A stretch of 64,000 nucleotides of DNA from Lineus longissimus. Taxonomy: Eukaryota; Nemertea; Pilidiophora; Heteronemertea; Lineidae. This document shows, piece after piece, positions 37,401 to 50,242 of the stretch. The notes below the pieces were generated by a model. The model was given only the letters and a program-made list of their open reading frames with translations, did not search any database and was not told the origin of the DNA. Position numbers and translations under genes: made by a program. The DNA lies in the NCBI RefSeq assembly GCF_910592395.1, contig NC_088316.1, positions 15,190,001 through 15,254,000 of the forward strand, in the 5' to 3' direction. Numbering within the stretch: position 1 is the stretch's first letter; each line of letters begins with the position of its first letter.

Positions 37401-40400
37401 GTAACTAACCAATAGGTCTGAAGTTTAAACCCTTGTAGAGATAGTTTTGTTTTCTGCAGTTACCTAATGCTTCTGTATTCTCTTCCAGTACAAAGAGGAA
37501 GAAGGGATCACAACAGTCATGCTGTATGACTTTCAGAAGCGTAAATTCCAGCTTCGCACCCCACTGGACGGGGAAGTGTTAGACCCGCTACTGAAGGACA
37601 TTGAGAAATCAATTGTTTTGTGCAAGACGAAGCTGAATGCCTCCCTTGCCAAGAATCGTATCAAAGCCAACGCCCTGTCCGTCGACCATCTACTGCCAGA
37701 AAGTTTACGGGAGAAAGAGGAGCTCAAGACCAGTCTCCCCATCTATGCATGGGTCAATCAACTAAAGAGAAAGTTAGTGATTTCACTGTGACCATTACTT
37801 CTTTGAATTTGAACCTAAGCACGCAGTTGAAACCCAAGTTGTCCGATTTAGCTACATCTGCACAGGTCTGGGTTGTTCCTACAGACTGAGATACCCTCTG
37901 GTTGCATTTTCAGATCAGTACGTCATGTTGTAATGTCACAGCATCAGAGGCAAAACCACAAACATTTCTAAAGTGTTTCCTAATTACATATAATACCAAA
38001 TTGCACGCCTCCATCAGTTTGTGTTTACAATCAAACTTGGTATTCTAATGTTACTCTCTGTCCCCTCCCTTTCCAGAGTCACTGGTGTGATCGAGGAACT
38101 CCGCTCCGAGGGATTCCGGTTTGTTACCAACTCACCTGAACCGTTTGAAGGGCAGTGTTTCAGGTTGGATGATCACTGCACTGATACTCTAGTATTCCCG
38201 TCAGATCAGGCCGAATTCCTCAAAACTCACTTGCTGTTTGAACGCCATGAACTCATCATTCAGGTAAGATTCTCGTGGTACAGTTTCTTCTTCTTCTGCG
38301 TTCAATATGGCCAACATACACTCAATTCCGTAGCAGTCACAAAGACGCCAGTCTGGCCAAGTTCATCCAGTGATCCCGACAGCTAGGTCTTCAGTTCTGC
38401 TCCTACTGGTTGTTAGTTGTTGGGCTTAAGAAGTTGGGGGCAATCAGTTTGAGGGCTGGCACAGTGCTTGTCAACAAAGTCAAGTCTCTTTAAGCGTATA
38501 GTTATCTAAACCTTTTTATCTCTGGACTTGACAATCACAAACTCACAGCTCCAACGACCTGTGCTGTATATGAAAATACTCTTGTCCGAAAAAAACACAC
38601 ATCTTTGCATGATTTGATTGATTTCAATAGTGAGTTCGGATTTTCTCTACTAACTGGTGTAAAACCACAGCTGGAAGCAAAGTATTGTATACCAAAAGGT
38701 AATACCTTTTCCTGACATTCTCTTTCAGGACAAATCAAGTTGCCTGGCCCCTCATGTTGTGAAATCAGTTTTGGCAGAAGGTACTGACATCATGCAGGTC
38801 AACATTGGCTCAGGACTCATCGCTGCCCACTTGGCTAGTCTCACAAAGGACACGGATACTGCAATCATTGCATTTGGGATCCGAGGTGAAGATCACATGC
38901 ACCAGGTCACGAGTAAACTGGACGAATGTGGAGCTGCAAAATGTATCCTTTAACAAATGATAAGTCCAATGAGTGCAGTGATTTTTAGATCATACCGCCA
39001 TGCTTGGTTCAGATGATGTGCATCCATTACTACGATGTACAGTACTGCCATGTGCATGTTGTGGATTATGACGTCAGAATGCGATAATGTTTGTATACCA
39101 GTCTGAATGGTATTCCAGCTAAGTCCACTCAGCCCCTTGTCCCTTTGCTAGTAGTCCTTAGGACGAATCTTGTAGAAGGTATGAGGTAAAATAGTTCTAC
39201 TTATCAACTCAGCCTCCTCGTCTCTACGCTAGTAGGCCCTCGGGAAACTAGCAGAAGGGATGAGGATACCAGGTCTGCGGTTTCCTTGTCATCAGCAAAC
39301 AATCAAAAATTCTCCCTGACCTGCTGGTACAGATGTGAAAATCATATCAGAAAACTTCAAAGAAGTAGAAGCAGACGACGTAAGATTCCGTGGTGTGCGG
39401 TCAATACTGCTGACAGCCGAGTGCAGCAAGACAGGCATCATTGATCCCATTGACTTTATACTCACAGAGGGAGAAGGTAACGCTTTTGCATCAACACATT
39501 ACGATAAAAGCTCAGATAAAGCAGAATTTTAAATGTAACGGGATATACTAAAAACCATCTTAATTTAATGTTGTTAGAAGCAAGCTGCCGTACTGACAGT
39601 CCCAAAAAAAGTCACAGCTGATTATTCCTGTCAAACACCTGTGGCTGTAGCCGACTACCTCTTGATATAACTTTGCTAAAACTACTTTTAGTAGGTAATG
39701 ACGTTTTATCATACATTTCAGATATGTCCATCTTGAAAGATCTGTCAGCAGGGGAGTATGATAGCTCTAAGATTGGTGAACTCATTGCGAAACACAACCA
39801 GTATCTCAAGCATTGTATGAAGTGTGAGTATGGAGTTAGCTGTGGCGAGGCAATATTTCAGTGGTGTGAAAAAGATCTTCGTTTGATTTTAGCATGTCAT
39901 GAAACTACATGTCCAATCAAGTGGTAACCTCACATGTTAATACAATGGGTACAATGATATAGAACACACCTAGTGGCAAGATCAGTTGCACATATTGGAT
40001 AGGACTAAGAGTTCTATCAAATCTATTGAAACATCAGATTCATAGCTCAATTGTAGTCTCAGGTGTGCTCTGAGCTCAGGTTTCTGTCCATCAAAGACTG
40101 ATTTCTTTGCCTTATCATGTCCCTAGTAAAGTGAAGCGTTTAAAATCAATTGTTATCTTTTCCAGTTACCAAAGTTCATAACCTCGTGTACATGACCAGG
40201 TCGATCAAGGACACAGAAAATGACAAGGTCGTCTCGAAAGTCTTGGAATTCAGCAACCAGGTCCAAATGACGAGGAGGATCCCAGCTTACAGACTCCAGC
40301 GACCACTTCTCCCGCTCGATGCTCCAAATCGCTTCGGAGAACAGCTTGATGAGAACGAACGCCTTGATACAGCACTGAAACTGCCAGGTTATAGTCACAA

Positions 40401-41134
40401 CCATAGATTCATCAAATTCGACGCCTCGTCGGAAAATACTGGGTGCTTTATTGCTCTCATGGTCAGAGATGTAAGTTTGAAAATTTGGTTTAATCGTGGA
40501 TTGTTGCTAAAGTCCTTCCACCAGCAAAGGAGCTTATTTTCAAATCACTTGGCTACATTTAGTTTCAAAGATTATACAACTCTGAGATGAAAACATGATT
40601 TTTTCACTTCTGTTGGATCTTATGTTTCAGGTGGAAGAAGTCAAGGAGTCGGCCAAGGATGTCTTGGCTCGAGCAGGACGCCTGGGTCTCCTTGGTAATA
40701 TGACTGGCAAAGGCAAAGGCAAACATCGTACGAAGGAAGACAAAACTGCCAAGAAAGAGGAGACAGACGAGCAACACAAAGCAGTATCCGATTCCGTCCT
40801 CGAAAAAGCAAATCGTAAAAAATCGGAAGGAAGCCGTACGAAGTTATCCAAGGGGAAAGTTCGACGTCCAAGGTCATGGCCGAAGAAGGGAACAGGAAGT
40901 GCAAGTTTTACGTCGCCGAGAATGAACAACTTGTCCTCGAATACGAAAATGCCACCAGCTATCTCCGCATCCAAACTGTCCAGTTCGCTCGCCAGGAACA
41001 AAAATAAACAGTTGGCGGCACTTCATACGAAGCAGTTCCCACAGAGTTTGGGCGAGGAGGATGGCTTGTTGGGCGAGGCGAAGAGAATACCAGAATACCA
41101 GAAAGTTGTGCACCACCCCGGACCATTCAGGTGA
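34478..41134 (+). CDS. NSUN7: NSUN7, NOL1/NOP2/Sun-family RNA methyltransferase homologue, about 788 aa
   Basis: Nine coding exons: 34478-35045, 35491-35549, 37489-37772, 38077-38263, 38729-38942, 39333-39476, 39722-39823, 40166-40470, 40631-41134, in frame across all junctions. Signatures of NSUN7: LTFELAFNTLKYQQVLEV (180-197), VMLYDFQKRKFQLR (219-232), ALSVDHLLPESLR, LPIYAWVN, the degenerate SAM loop VNIGSGLIAAHL (390-401), LLTAECSKTG (463-472) and GCFIALMVRD at the end of the methyltransferase core. The C-terminus from about 635 is Lys/Ser-rich and likely disordered. Human NSUN7 (718 aa) is linked to sperm motility and enhancer-RNA m5C. Here the motif-IV-type Cys468 is present, but the motif-VI position reads TRS (530-532) instead of TCS. 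The start is the first Met after the 34467-34469 acceptor; an upstream start is possible. The C-terminus may instead be spliced to 45234 (see separate entry). Confidence 0.9.
36299..36402. repeat. 52-bp tandem duplication in NSUN7 intron
   Basis: Units at 36299 and 36351 share TGAGTCAC, TATATGTTTA-like and GGCTAATGAAATTCA segments with several substitutions. They lie in the long intron between exons at 35549 and 37489. Confidence 0.7.
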
Positions 41135-44100
41135 TTGGACTTGTTCTACTTTCTTTGCACTTTGAATTCTGCTTGGGTTGCACACACTGTTACATTGCAT
41201 TTGTTCTTGTATTGGCAGCTTTCTCGAAGCTTGTAATCCGAGACATTGAGAAAAATAACTAGCCGGTAAGGTTCCTCAATGGAAGGGCGGTAGGCCAGTT
41301 GAGCTGTTTCATGGTATTTCACCAAAGTCGCAGGTCGATTGGTGGGTGATAGCTTGATTGGACTTCGATCGGTCCATTGGTGATCTCTGCCTAACTGGTA
41401 CCAGTGGTGTTCATTTGAAATCTTGGAGAGTAGTTTCTGCTAGCTTTCCAACTAGTATTGTTCTTTGTCGAAATCTAAATTTCAAAGTATACCATTTCAA
41501 CTCCCAATCTTAAATGCCCTGGCGTGAAAAATATTGGTGATGAAAAAATTTACCAATTTTATGGAACTGCCAAGATCAGATGCCGTGTATGCAATTGGTG
41601 ATGGGTTGTTGCACTTTGCACTGCTTCTTTCATATGCTCTTCGCCGTGAGGTGCTGCTCCGCTTCTGTTTAATACTGTTGGTGATGGATTTTGCATTTTG
41701 ACTGTTCGAATTTTTCACTATTGATAATGCGAATTCCATTCTGTCTAAAAGGTCATAGAGTGGAACCTCCCTGAGCGAACCCCTCTCTATCATTCAAGGA
41801 CATCGTTTTTATTTAGGACAACACATTTGGTCCCAAATTGGTCATTTCCATTGAATTTGTCCCCTGTGAACAGGACATATTTCAATTAAGCACACATTTG
41901 TCAGTTAGGATGTCCTTGATAGAGAGGTTCTACTGCAGTTTGTATTCAGGTGGAGATTGGAGGTCTGACCGCTAATTAGTTTATTGCCTGGCAACCCATC
42001 AGTTGATACAATATTGGAACAACAAGAAATGTTATCATTGGCAACATTTTATCACTGAGTAAATATTCGGTTATGAGTTGGCCATCAAGGTATTATTAGC
42101 TATCAGAACAATACCGGCCTATCTAGAACACATGGAGGAAACCATTGCTGTTAGAGAGTCATCCTCCTTTTTCAACAAGGAACTGCAATTTAACCATTAA
42201 CCTCGAAATTGACAGGCATGGCAATGACATTTGGAAAGGTTTGCTCATCCACTTTGCACACACAAAAGACTTATCGCTGATAAACCGATATGTGTGGAAA
42301 TGAAGTTAGTCTGGTCGTCGCCAAAGACAAATGGAATTTGCAGTATTTTGAGTCAGGTGAAGCTATCATCTGCTTTTCACTGTCGTATTTGCCTGTCATG
42401 TTGGGAATTGGTTAGTCATTCTTTCTCTGGAAAATATCAAACTGCCAAATGACTTTATTGTTATGTGGTGCTCTTGGAAAGCATTTCCACGGTGAAGAAG
42501 AGGAGTGGTTGGTTTGCCTGGCAAAGATAAGGACTGAACAGTCATTGGCTTTTAAAAATCATGAGGCAAACTACATTTCAGCCGACTCAGGACTGCCATA
42601 ACACTAGTTTATATTGTTTACACTGTAAATATCGATAGGTAAAACTGTAAGAAGATAATGGTATCATGCTAACTTGTTGTTTTAAATCCCCACGAACCTG
42701 AATACTTCCTTGGCTGTTTTATTTTTAAAATTCTGAAAACACACTCTTAGTGTCACAGAAAAAAACATCGAAAATAAGATAGTACAATCGCCTATTTCAT
42801 TTTGAATTGGAACAACCTGTTACTTGGCCCTGAAAGCTGTTTATGAAAAAGGCATTGAATCGATTCTTGGGGAGACAATCTAACAGATCGATGAAACTAT
42901 TCAGGTTTTCAGTATCTCAACTTTTCTCGTCTTGATGCACCAACTGACAAACGTCACTTGCACAATCAAAGTAATGTGTTAAATCTTTTCTTTATTGCAG
43001 AAAATTCAGGTATTTTTGAGTAAATTCTCTGAACATTTGGCATTCGTTGCCAGGACACTTGTTATAAATATTTCACATTTTATCAAATTGTTGCCGATTT
43101 GTTATACGCTTTGTTATGAAACACAATTCCCTAACAAGGTAGACCAGTTAAGGAAAAGATTTTTGTTATTAAAGATCTGTGATCGTATTTGCTTCAAATT
43201 CCAAGGCTGCTCTTTACTTTTGGTGATTCTATAGCCCTTATCAAAGATTTTACCAATAATAATGCCCGCCTCTAATATCTCTGGTTCCATTGTGGAGTTT
43301 TCTAGCTGGAGTTGCTGCGTCTGCAAACTACGCTCAGCCCCAGTGGTTTATTCAGCAGCGACCACAGCGGAAAATGTGCAAGTGGAACCAGGCCTTAATG
43401 ATATCACACTTCATTACTAAACCATACGAGTGTTTGTTCACGTAGTGACCCGGAGGACTGCAACTTGGAGGCCAGAGACTCTTTGCCAGAAAACTCAGTA
43501 TGTAATACAATGTACCAATCCTGAAACCTGTAGCTGTTATATTTGCTGTTGCAGTATGTCCTAAAGGTGGCATTGTAAGAGTGTTCAAAGTATGGAACTT
43601 CTCTTCTTGCTACTTGCATGACGTAACGAAACCAAAAACAGCCACAAAGTTGTTCTTTCAAGCATCCATGAAAATGACACGTGCTACATCTTATGGGACA
43701 CACTGTATACTGCTTCCAGTATGTGATGAGCCACAGAAAGCTTTCCGAGTTCAATCCTACCTCCAAAGTTTTTTTCGACTCTCGTATTGTCCCTCCACAA
43801 ATCACGACTTGTTTGTCATCATAGATGTTGTTCCCCAGTATCCATAAGTGTTTATTAGTCCACTATCCAAATATTTCTGTTCATCTGTTGGAATGGAATA
43901 CCAGCGGTGCTAAGATGATTCCAAATTTGGTGATGGTAATCCCGTTCAACTACCCTTCCAAACTTAAACTGACCTGTCCTTACGGAGCTAGCAATTCATT
44001 ATCAGCAGTCACAACAGTCGGCATCATAATACAACTTCTGACTAATTAAGAACAAGTTCTAAAATAACCTTCTTCTCCCCTTTTACTGTCTTCTCTTGCC

Positions 44101-45233
44101 CCCATTGGATCAAGTACAGGAACTGTTGGTTGGCTATCAGTAGTCAGAAAGAGGCCGCTGGCCAAAGCAGCCAGTATCGCTTCGAAAGACCACTTAACCT
44201 CCAGAAAGTAGTGAATGCTTGGACAAACCACTAACCATTGAAGAGGGTAGGCATGAAACGAGTTCAAATTGATGTGCTTCCTTATCAAAAATTCTTCACC
44301 CATTTCCGTATTGCCAACACAATTCACACAGCCAAAGAACGTTGTTCGCTGATAGGATCGGAAGAGTCACACTTTTTCATGCATTTGAACAAGACAGGCC
44401 TGTTGTGGTCTTTAGCAATTTCATCATCACTTAATCGAATTCTCCTTCTTTTGTCCAGTCACAGCATTGTGTCGTTGCGCAGAATTCGCCCCATCACCGA
44501 GGGGGTTATGCTATACTCTTGGTCCTGTCCTTGGGGCCTCTTCCCACAAAATGCAGAGTACCATTTCATGTAATTCACTTGTCAGTAAACGGTGCGATGC
44601 ATTTCGGAAGTAAGTGAGAAGTAGATGCATGAAGTTGGAATTAGTTTTGTAGAACTTCTTGGAAACCGTTAAGTCTAGATTGTCACGTAGAAACCCTGTT
44701 GATGAGGGTAATTGACTAGACTGCACAAACTCAGTCAATCTTGCATCCAACCCTCCCCCCGCAACCCCACTCCCTACGACCCCATTACTCCTTGAAACAT
44801 CTTATATCAATAGATACTTACCCTTTGCCACTCTCCTTCATTAGCAAGACAGTACTTCTCACTATCTCCAAATGTTACTGTTCTTGTTGAGAAATTCTGT
44901 ATGATAAGTTTGATATCACAACAGGCGTACATGTGTTTTACTATCAAAGGTAAGCTTTCAATTTGTATACAGTTTTGATATTCTAAAGCATAAGTTTTTA
45001 ATGACAACGTATTGAGTTTGAAATGCATTTATTTTCTTTCAACCTTTCGTTTATTCTGCTTGGACAGTCACCGTGGGCACAGTCTTTCTGCATTGCCATC
45101 AGGTCGACTGATGCAGATTTGAACTAACCCAGGTCATAAGTGCTGGCCATTTACCAGGTTTCTTGTTGTGGAAAGTCAAAAAGTCCTGTAATCATTTCAA
45201 CTCTCATCTCATTTTCCAAAATTTTGTTTATAG
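41135..45233 (+). other. NSUN7 last intron, 3'UTR or intergenic DNA
   Basis: No exon supported by similarity. It holds the MITE-like element at 41757-41940. Open frames of 70-130 codons at 43400-44600 occur on both strands, interrupted by stops, with no recognisable domain; they could be decayed transposon remnants. Confidence 0.35.
41757..41940. mobile_element. MITE-like element with GTAGAACCTC-type ends
   Basis: The left end reads AGTGGAACCTC (about 41759) and the right end, on the other strand, GCAGTAGAACCTCTCTATC. The interior repeats AAGGACA and AGGACAA on both strands. Ends of the CAGTAGAACCTC type are typical of pogo/Tigger-like DNA transposons (recalled knowledge). No transposase is present. 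Confidence 0.6.
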
Positions 45234-45276
45234 GAAGATCCCTGGTGATTGGACCTGGCCCAAATTGAAGTTATAA
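45234..45276 (+). CDS. Possible alternative terminal exon of NSUN7
   Basis: A TTTATAG acceptor at 45227-45233 is followed by 43 bases that read KIPGDWTWPKLKL and stop (TAA 45274-45276). If the preceding exon uses the CAG|GTGATT donor at 41131 instead of reading on to the TGA at 41134, the frame joins exactly, giving R then KIPGDWTWPKLKL. Downstream AATAAA signals at about 47225 and 47434 would fit the end of the mRNA. This is a splice-logic inference only. Confidence 0.4.
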
Positions 45277-45531
45277 TATTTACATATCTCAAACTAACAA
45301 TTTTCGTTATTATTTCTTTTTAGTTAATTTCTTTAATTGTCTGTTTCTCTTTACTGTATGTGTATTCTGATTCTAAACTGATATGGTCATTTACTGCATA
45401 CACGCTTATCATATCAATGGTTTTAACCTAATGTCATTTAATTGAAGACATTAACATGAACTTTGGTCGAGGTAAATATAAATTTGATTCTTATGCACCT
45501 ACTGGGTGATGGTCATATCGCAAAGAGCAAA

Positions 45532-45753
45532 TGTGACCCGCTCTACCAAAACTAGGCGCTTGTCGCATCTGAACTTGACAGGTTGATACGGACTTGTTGT
45601 TCATTTCCCTATTGTAGACCTTTTGTGAAATGTGACCAAATCAGTTTGTAATAGATTTCACAAAAGGTGTACAATAGGGAAATGAACAACAAGTCCGTAT
45701 CAACCTGTCGAGTTCAGATGCGACAAGCGGCTAGTTTTGGTAGAGCGAGTCAC
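45532..45753. repeat. Large near-perfect palindrome (about 100-bp arms, 23-bp loop)
   Basis: Arm 45532-45631 is the reverse complement of 45655-45753 with only a few mismatches (for example ACTAGGCGCTTGTCG against its partner CGACAAGCGGCTAGT). The ends read TGTGACCCGCTCTACC and its complement GGTAGAGCGAGTCACA. A foldback-type transposon or recent inverted duplication is the likely source; transcribed, it would form a long hairpin. Confidence 0.9.
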
Positions 45754-45870
45754 AAATTCACTCTTGCCAACACCGATTTATTTCTATCAGAAAGTAAATT
45801 CAAATTATTGTAAAGTTGTAAAATTATAGGTTATACTGTGACACACTGTAAGATTGGGTGACATTGGCCC

Positions 45871-45966
45871 AAAGTGGGGTGAAGCTGTCCTATGGTATTT
45901 TTCACATTGTTTAGACCAAAAAATATTTTTGGATTAGGGGCCACAGGGCCAACTTCACCCCACTTT
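45871..45966. repeat. Small inverted-repeat element
   Basis: Arms AAAGTGGGGTGAAGC (45871-45885) and AACTTCACCCCACTTT (45951-45966) flank about 65 bp. It starts about 115 bp after the large palindrome. Probably a separate MITE remnant. Confidence 0.65.
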
Positions 45967-47460
45967 AAGGTACTTTAGAATCCTTGTAATCATGTGCACT
46001 TGATTTTAAACGTTTTTACTTCATCCCCTCTTTTGTTTCTAATCACCGTTTTCTTTCCTTTTCTAGCCAGAAGAAAGTGACCTTCATTGACATTGGCTGA
46101 TGTCACCATGCAATGTCTGCTTAGCCAAATTCTTGCCAAGATGTCGTCTGCTTCTGCTTGTGCTGGTCCAGAATGCTTTTGCTGTATCCTCTGCATGCAC
46201 CCTAACTGCTAGTTAGATGTTGCGGATTGCTTCTCTTCTGCCTGCGGGACTCCCAACTGCTTCTAGCTGTAGACTTGATACCACTACATTTTTTGGCTTT
46301 CTGGTTGACTTCAAATTTAAAGTGGTCAATTTGACCTGAGTGATTAAAAAGTTTTGATCGTTCTGATGTACAGTGAGAAAGGTGACTTGAAAGTGGTCAA
46401 TTTAGTGATAACAAGTATGAAATTTCATATATACATGTACTGGGAGATAAGTAGAGACACCTATAGGTAACTTTCTGTAACTTAATCTGAACCACCCTAC
46501 CTCTGCCTTATGGCATCCAATCTTTAAGAAACAATCCATTCAGTCAGCACATTATAAACATTTCTTTCTCGCCAACAGAGGCTGAGTGTGTTCCAGCTGT
46601 GACCAATAGATGTCAGCACTGTGATTTAGATGTCAGCTCTGTAATTTGTGGATGTCAGCTCAGTGACTTAGAGATGTCAGCTCGGTGACTAAGATGTCAG
46701 CTCTGTGATTTGCAGATGTCAGCGCTCTCAGGTGTCAGTTCTGTGATTTGTAGGTGTCAGCACAGTTACAGAGAGAGTCATAAGCGAAATTGTACAAGAA
46801 ATTCCCCATTTCTTTCTTCATGTATTGATATCGGTTCTCGACTTCTGTAAAACGCTTTGTATTTCAAATACCAAGTTGACTTTAACGCAAAACATATTAT
46901 GGATACTGATATTCGGTTTTATCAAAAGTATATCAGGCTCGCTTATATTCATGTAATGACCTGTTCGTAACATTGTCAGATATTTTAGAAAACCAATGAC
47001 TGTGATATAATTGTATATTTCATTTGTAAGATAGTTTATTACCCTTATTTTGATCTCCACCCAACCTTTTGTGGTGTAAGATAATTGTTAAATACTTGAC
47101 CTACTGTCCTGTACACTTCAACTGTTCATTGTCTTATCTTTTTCACGATAAGACACAACTTTTTTCAAGATGTATAAAAACCCAATTCTAATTTATTAGT
47201 TTCTTATTTATAAACCATTAGTGCCAAATAAAGCTTTTCACAGTTATGTAGGCATCATTGTTCAATCCTTGGCACATTTATCATATGTCAGACACTCATG
47301 CAGAGGCACCCATAAAGATGCTGTCACAACCACCCCTTTCCAGAGACAAAGTCACAACCTGTTGTCGGGAACAAAGTCACAACCTGCCAATGTCGCGATC
47401 AATTTATCAGTTTAGAATACATTGTTCACGGTATCAAAATAAATAAAAGTGAGTCATTTC
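45967..47460 (+). other. Non-coding stretch, possible distal 3'UTR of NSUN7
   Basis: No exon is supported. A minisatellite is listed at 46600-46770. AATAAA occurs at about 47225 and 47434 on the plus strand. If the exon at 45234 is real, this would be its untranslated tail. Confidence 0.3.
46600..46770. repeat. Minisatellite of GATGTCAGCTCTGTGA units
   Basis: About seven units of roughly 20-28 bp, each with GATGTCAGCTCNGTGA(C/T)TT or a close variant. Confidence 0.85.
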
Positions 47461-50242
47461 ATGGCCACGTCGATCGACTTTATTGGATGGTTGTCAGTCC
47501 TTGACAAAGGTGTTGACTTGAAGGGTTGCTATGCCCACTTTCACCATAAACAAATACAAACATGACTATCTTGTGATACTGACTATCACATTTTCATTCG
47601 TTCGTGCTTGATTGATCAATTGAAGGTCCATTGAAATACATGTAAACATGCATTGACCATAACCATATAACATGCATCAATGAACACATCTCATTTATTC
47701 ACAAACGGAGTTCCCGTTCAATATAATCTCACAAGCCCATGTTGAGGCCTTTGTTGATGATCTCGACCACTCAATAATATTATCATAACATGACCTGAAA
47801 ATGAAATGAGACATTTACATGAGGAATGTACCATTGAGTCTTTCAGTGTATGGCGTGTATGATAGTCAAAATGTGGATTTGACATCAAGGTAAGTCTGAT
47901 AATCTGATCAGGTATTTCAATATGATTTTCTGGTGTTTTTTCCTTTTGCTCTCAGTGTTCTCAATTTATCAATGTTCTCCATTTATCAGTGTTCTGTAAA
48001 AATATTAGTGCACGTGACGGAAGAAGCAGTGACTACACAGGTTCACCCTTTTGTAGTGTCTGCTGGCACAGAATTTGGGTTGTGTGGCGACAAGGGGATA
48101 ACGGCAAATGGTGCTCTACCCCAAAGTAGTTTCCCTCGCATGAAGTCACCAATAGGGCCTATTATCAGCATCCAGGGTGATTCAGTCTCTAAACAATCAC
48201 GGAACACTTGTGTAAGACTATTAAACTGTGTTGGTGGAAGCACTGGCTGTCTAACTTCCGTTTTTCCCTGTATCCGAAAGAAACTGGTCGCAGCTGCCAA
48301 TTAGTCTTATTTCACAACCATTAATATACCTAACATTTCGGAATTGATGATAATAAATCAAGGAAGTGACCTTTTAGGTGTTAGTAATAATGCCTATATG
48401 GAACATTGAACCCACTTCTAACTTGATTAGAACAATTGTTATTGATTCATGGTTTGGAGCCATCGCTTGGCCTATCTCCAGTCATTTCATTTTCAAATAC
48501 CCATTTTCAGACATTATAATCAGTGTCTTGTTATTCTTATCTCATTGTGTTGATAAAGTCCTGCTACGATGGCCTGCACAGTCCAGTTCTTGGTACTTGA
48601 GAGAATTAGAAATGATGACACTTTTACTAATATCTCGAATAACCAGCTGAAAGAGTGAAGAATATTGATAACCAGCTGGATTTTGACTCTTCCAGCTGAT
48701 TATCGCTTGGCCAGACGCTTCACTGTTCCAGTTGGTTATCGACTAAATAAATCGTCTCCAAATTTATTTTTACTCTACCAACTAGTTATCAATTCTCCGC
48801 CTGGCCAAAGATTTCTGAGCATTCTCCAAAGCAATGGTCTCTACATGTCGGTCTGAACTTATGGAATCTTGACAAGAACCATGGCTTCATTAAACCAGGT
48901 TTACTTCCCACGCCTCGATAATAAGGAAGTAATCTACCCAACAGTTACTAGGTGATTACAAATTGAGGCCGCAAATCATTTTCCGGGAAAAAACTCAAAA
49001 ATCCAATCGGGCCTACTTTGCCCAGTTATCAGCGGTGCGTTTTATTCATGAAATCAAATTGATTGGTATGGGGGAGTTATCAAAACGTTGATAGTGGTCG
49101 TGATATTCCTCCCCCATTAAAAACCGTCTGCAGTTATAAATTTGATTTCGAATTGCGGCGCTGTTTGTTCTCTGGCCCGGCAGCTGTAGACTTGATTTGT
49201 GAGTTGGGTCGGGTCGTTTCGGTTCTTTCTCTACGTTGTGAAAGGAAATTCGGTCCAGATGACAGAGTATACGAGTAGCAAAATTTTAAATTACGTTCTC
49301 TTGAACTAGCTCTTACAGTCATACTTTTCAGGTGGCACATTTCCCGAGCCTTGGGGACTTGGAAGACCGCCACACCCTATGCGTAGACTTAATCGCCCCT
49401 ATCGCATGATATAACCAGTGGTTTTCAATAAACTCCACCTTTCGATTTTTAAAATGACGAAGGAGTGAGAAAATGAGGGTGCCCCTGTCGAGGAGTCAGC
49501 ACGCATGTAAAATATTTGGTCGGAGACATTCAGTAAAGATTTAGGTCGGAGGGGAGACATGTACATGTATTCAGTAAAGGGTTCCGTCAAAGAGCTACTA
49601 TTCTTAAGCACTATTCAGATATAATATTACCATTAACAAAACGACCTGTCGTATCCAATTCTACGAAATATTGGCTACCGAAGTGCAAGGTGCTTCATAT
49701 GCTAAGTGTCATGAGGCGCAAAAGGCTACTGGAATTTTAAGAGGACATTTCTCTCTGGAAGTTGCAAAAACAACGCAGCCGTGTAGGCGGACCTCCAGAG
49801 TGACAGCTGTCCTTGATTACCATTTTACTCCACTTGTTTTAAGAGCGTCAAATTACATTGTAGTGCAATTGGAGACGGCAGTTCCGATAATCGGAATAAT
49901 TTATGAAGTCTGAGACTTCCCCCACTGGAAGCTGCGGGTCAGGTGCACCATAATGATAGGCAAATTACGAGAATGAGGAAAATCTAATGCTGGCGTACAG
50001 AAGTTATATGTAACGTTACCTGTTCTAATAACCAGAACCATAACTTATACTTGACATTTAACACTAAGGTAATATTGTTTCAGAGCTCTGATTTCTCTTT
50101 ATCGAAGGGCACCAAATTCGAAGTAAGGATATGCTACTCCTTCACTAACAAGCTAACTTCGAATTAATGTGCAACCTCTATTAAACTTGGAGTATAACAT
50201 CTTCTCGTGGACCACTTGGTATCAGTGACTAGACGACCCAAG
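47461..50242. other. Intergenic stretch upstream of the rolling stone-like pair
   Basis: No gene is supported. An 85-codon open frame on the minus strand (48300-48043) has balanced composition but no family I recognise. The CAGCTG-rich repeat cluster is listed separately. Confidence 0.35.
48640..48810. repeat. CAGCTG-containing repeat cluster upstream of rolling stone-like gene 1
   Basis: Variants of ATAACCAGCTGGAAGAGT and its complement ACTCTTCCAGCTGGTTAT repeat here, with exact CAGCTG at 48644-48649, 48673-48678 and 48693-48698, then diverged copies (GTTCCAGTTGGTTATCG, CTACCAACTAGTTATCA). The same unit recurs at 52085 and 58125. Confidence 0.7.

Noticed and set aside
43404-44750. Several 70-130-codon open frames on both strands
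   Set aside because: They overlap in different frames, are broken by stops and show no recognisable motif; at most decayed transposon DNA.
48043-48300. 85-codon minus-strand frame starting MAAATSFFRIQGK
   Set aside because: Composition is protein-like, but no family or flanking exons could be identified, so I do not call a gene.
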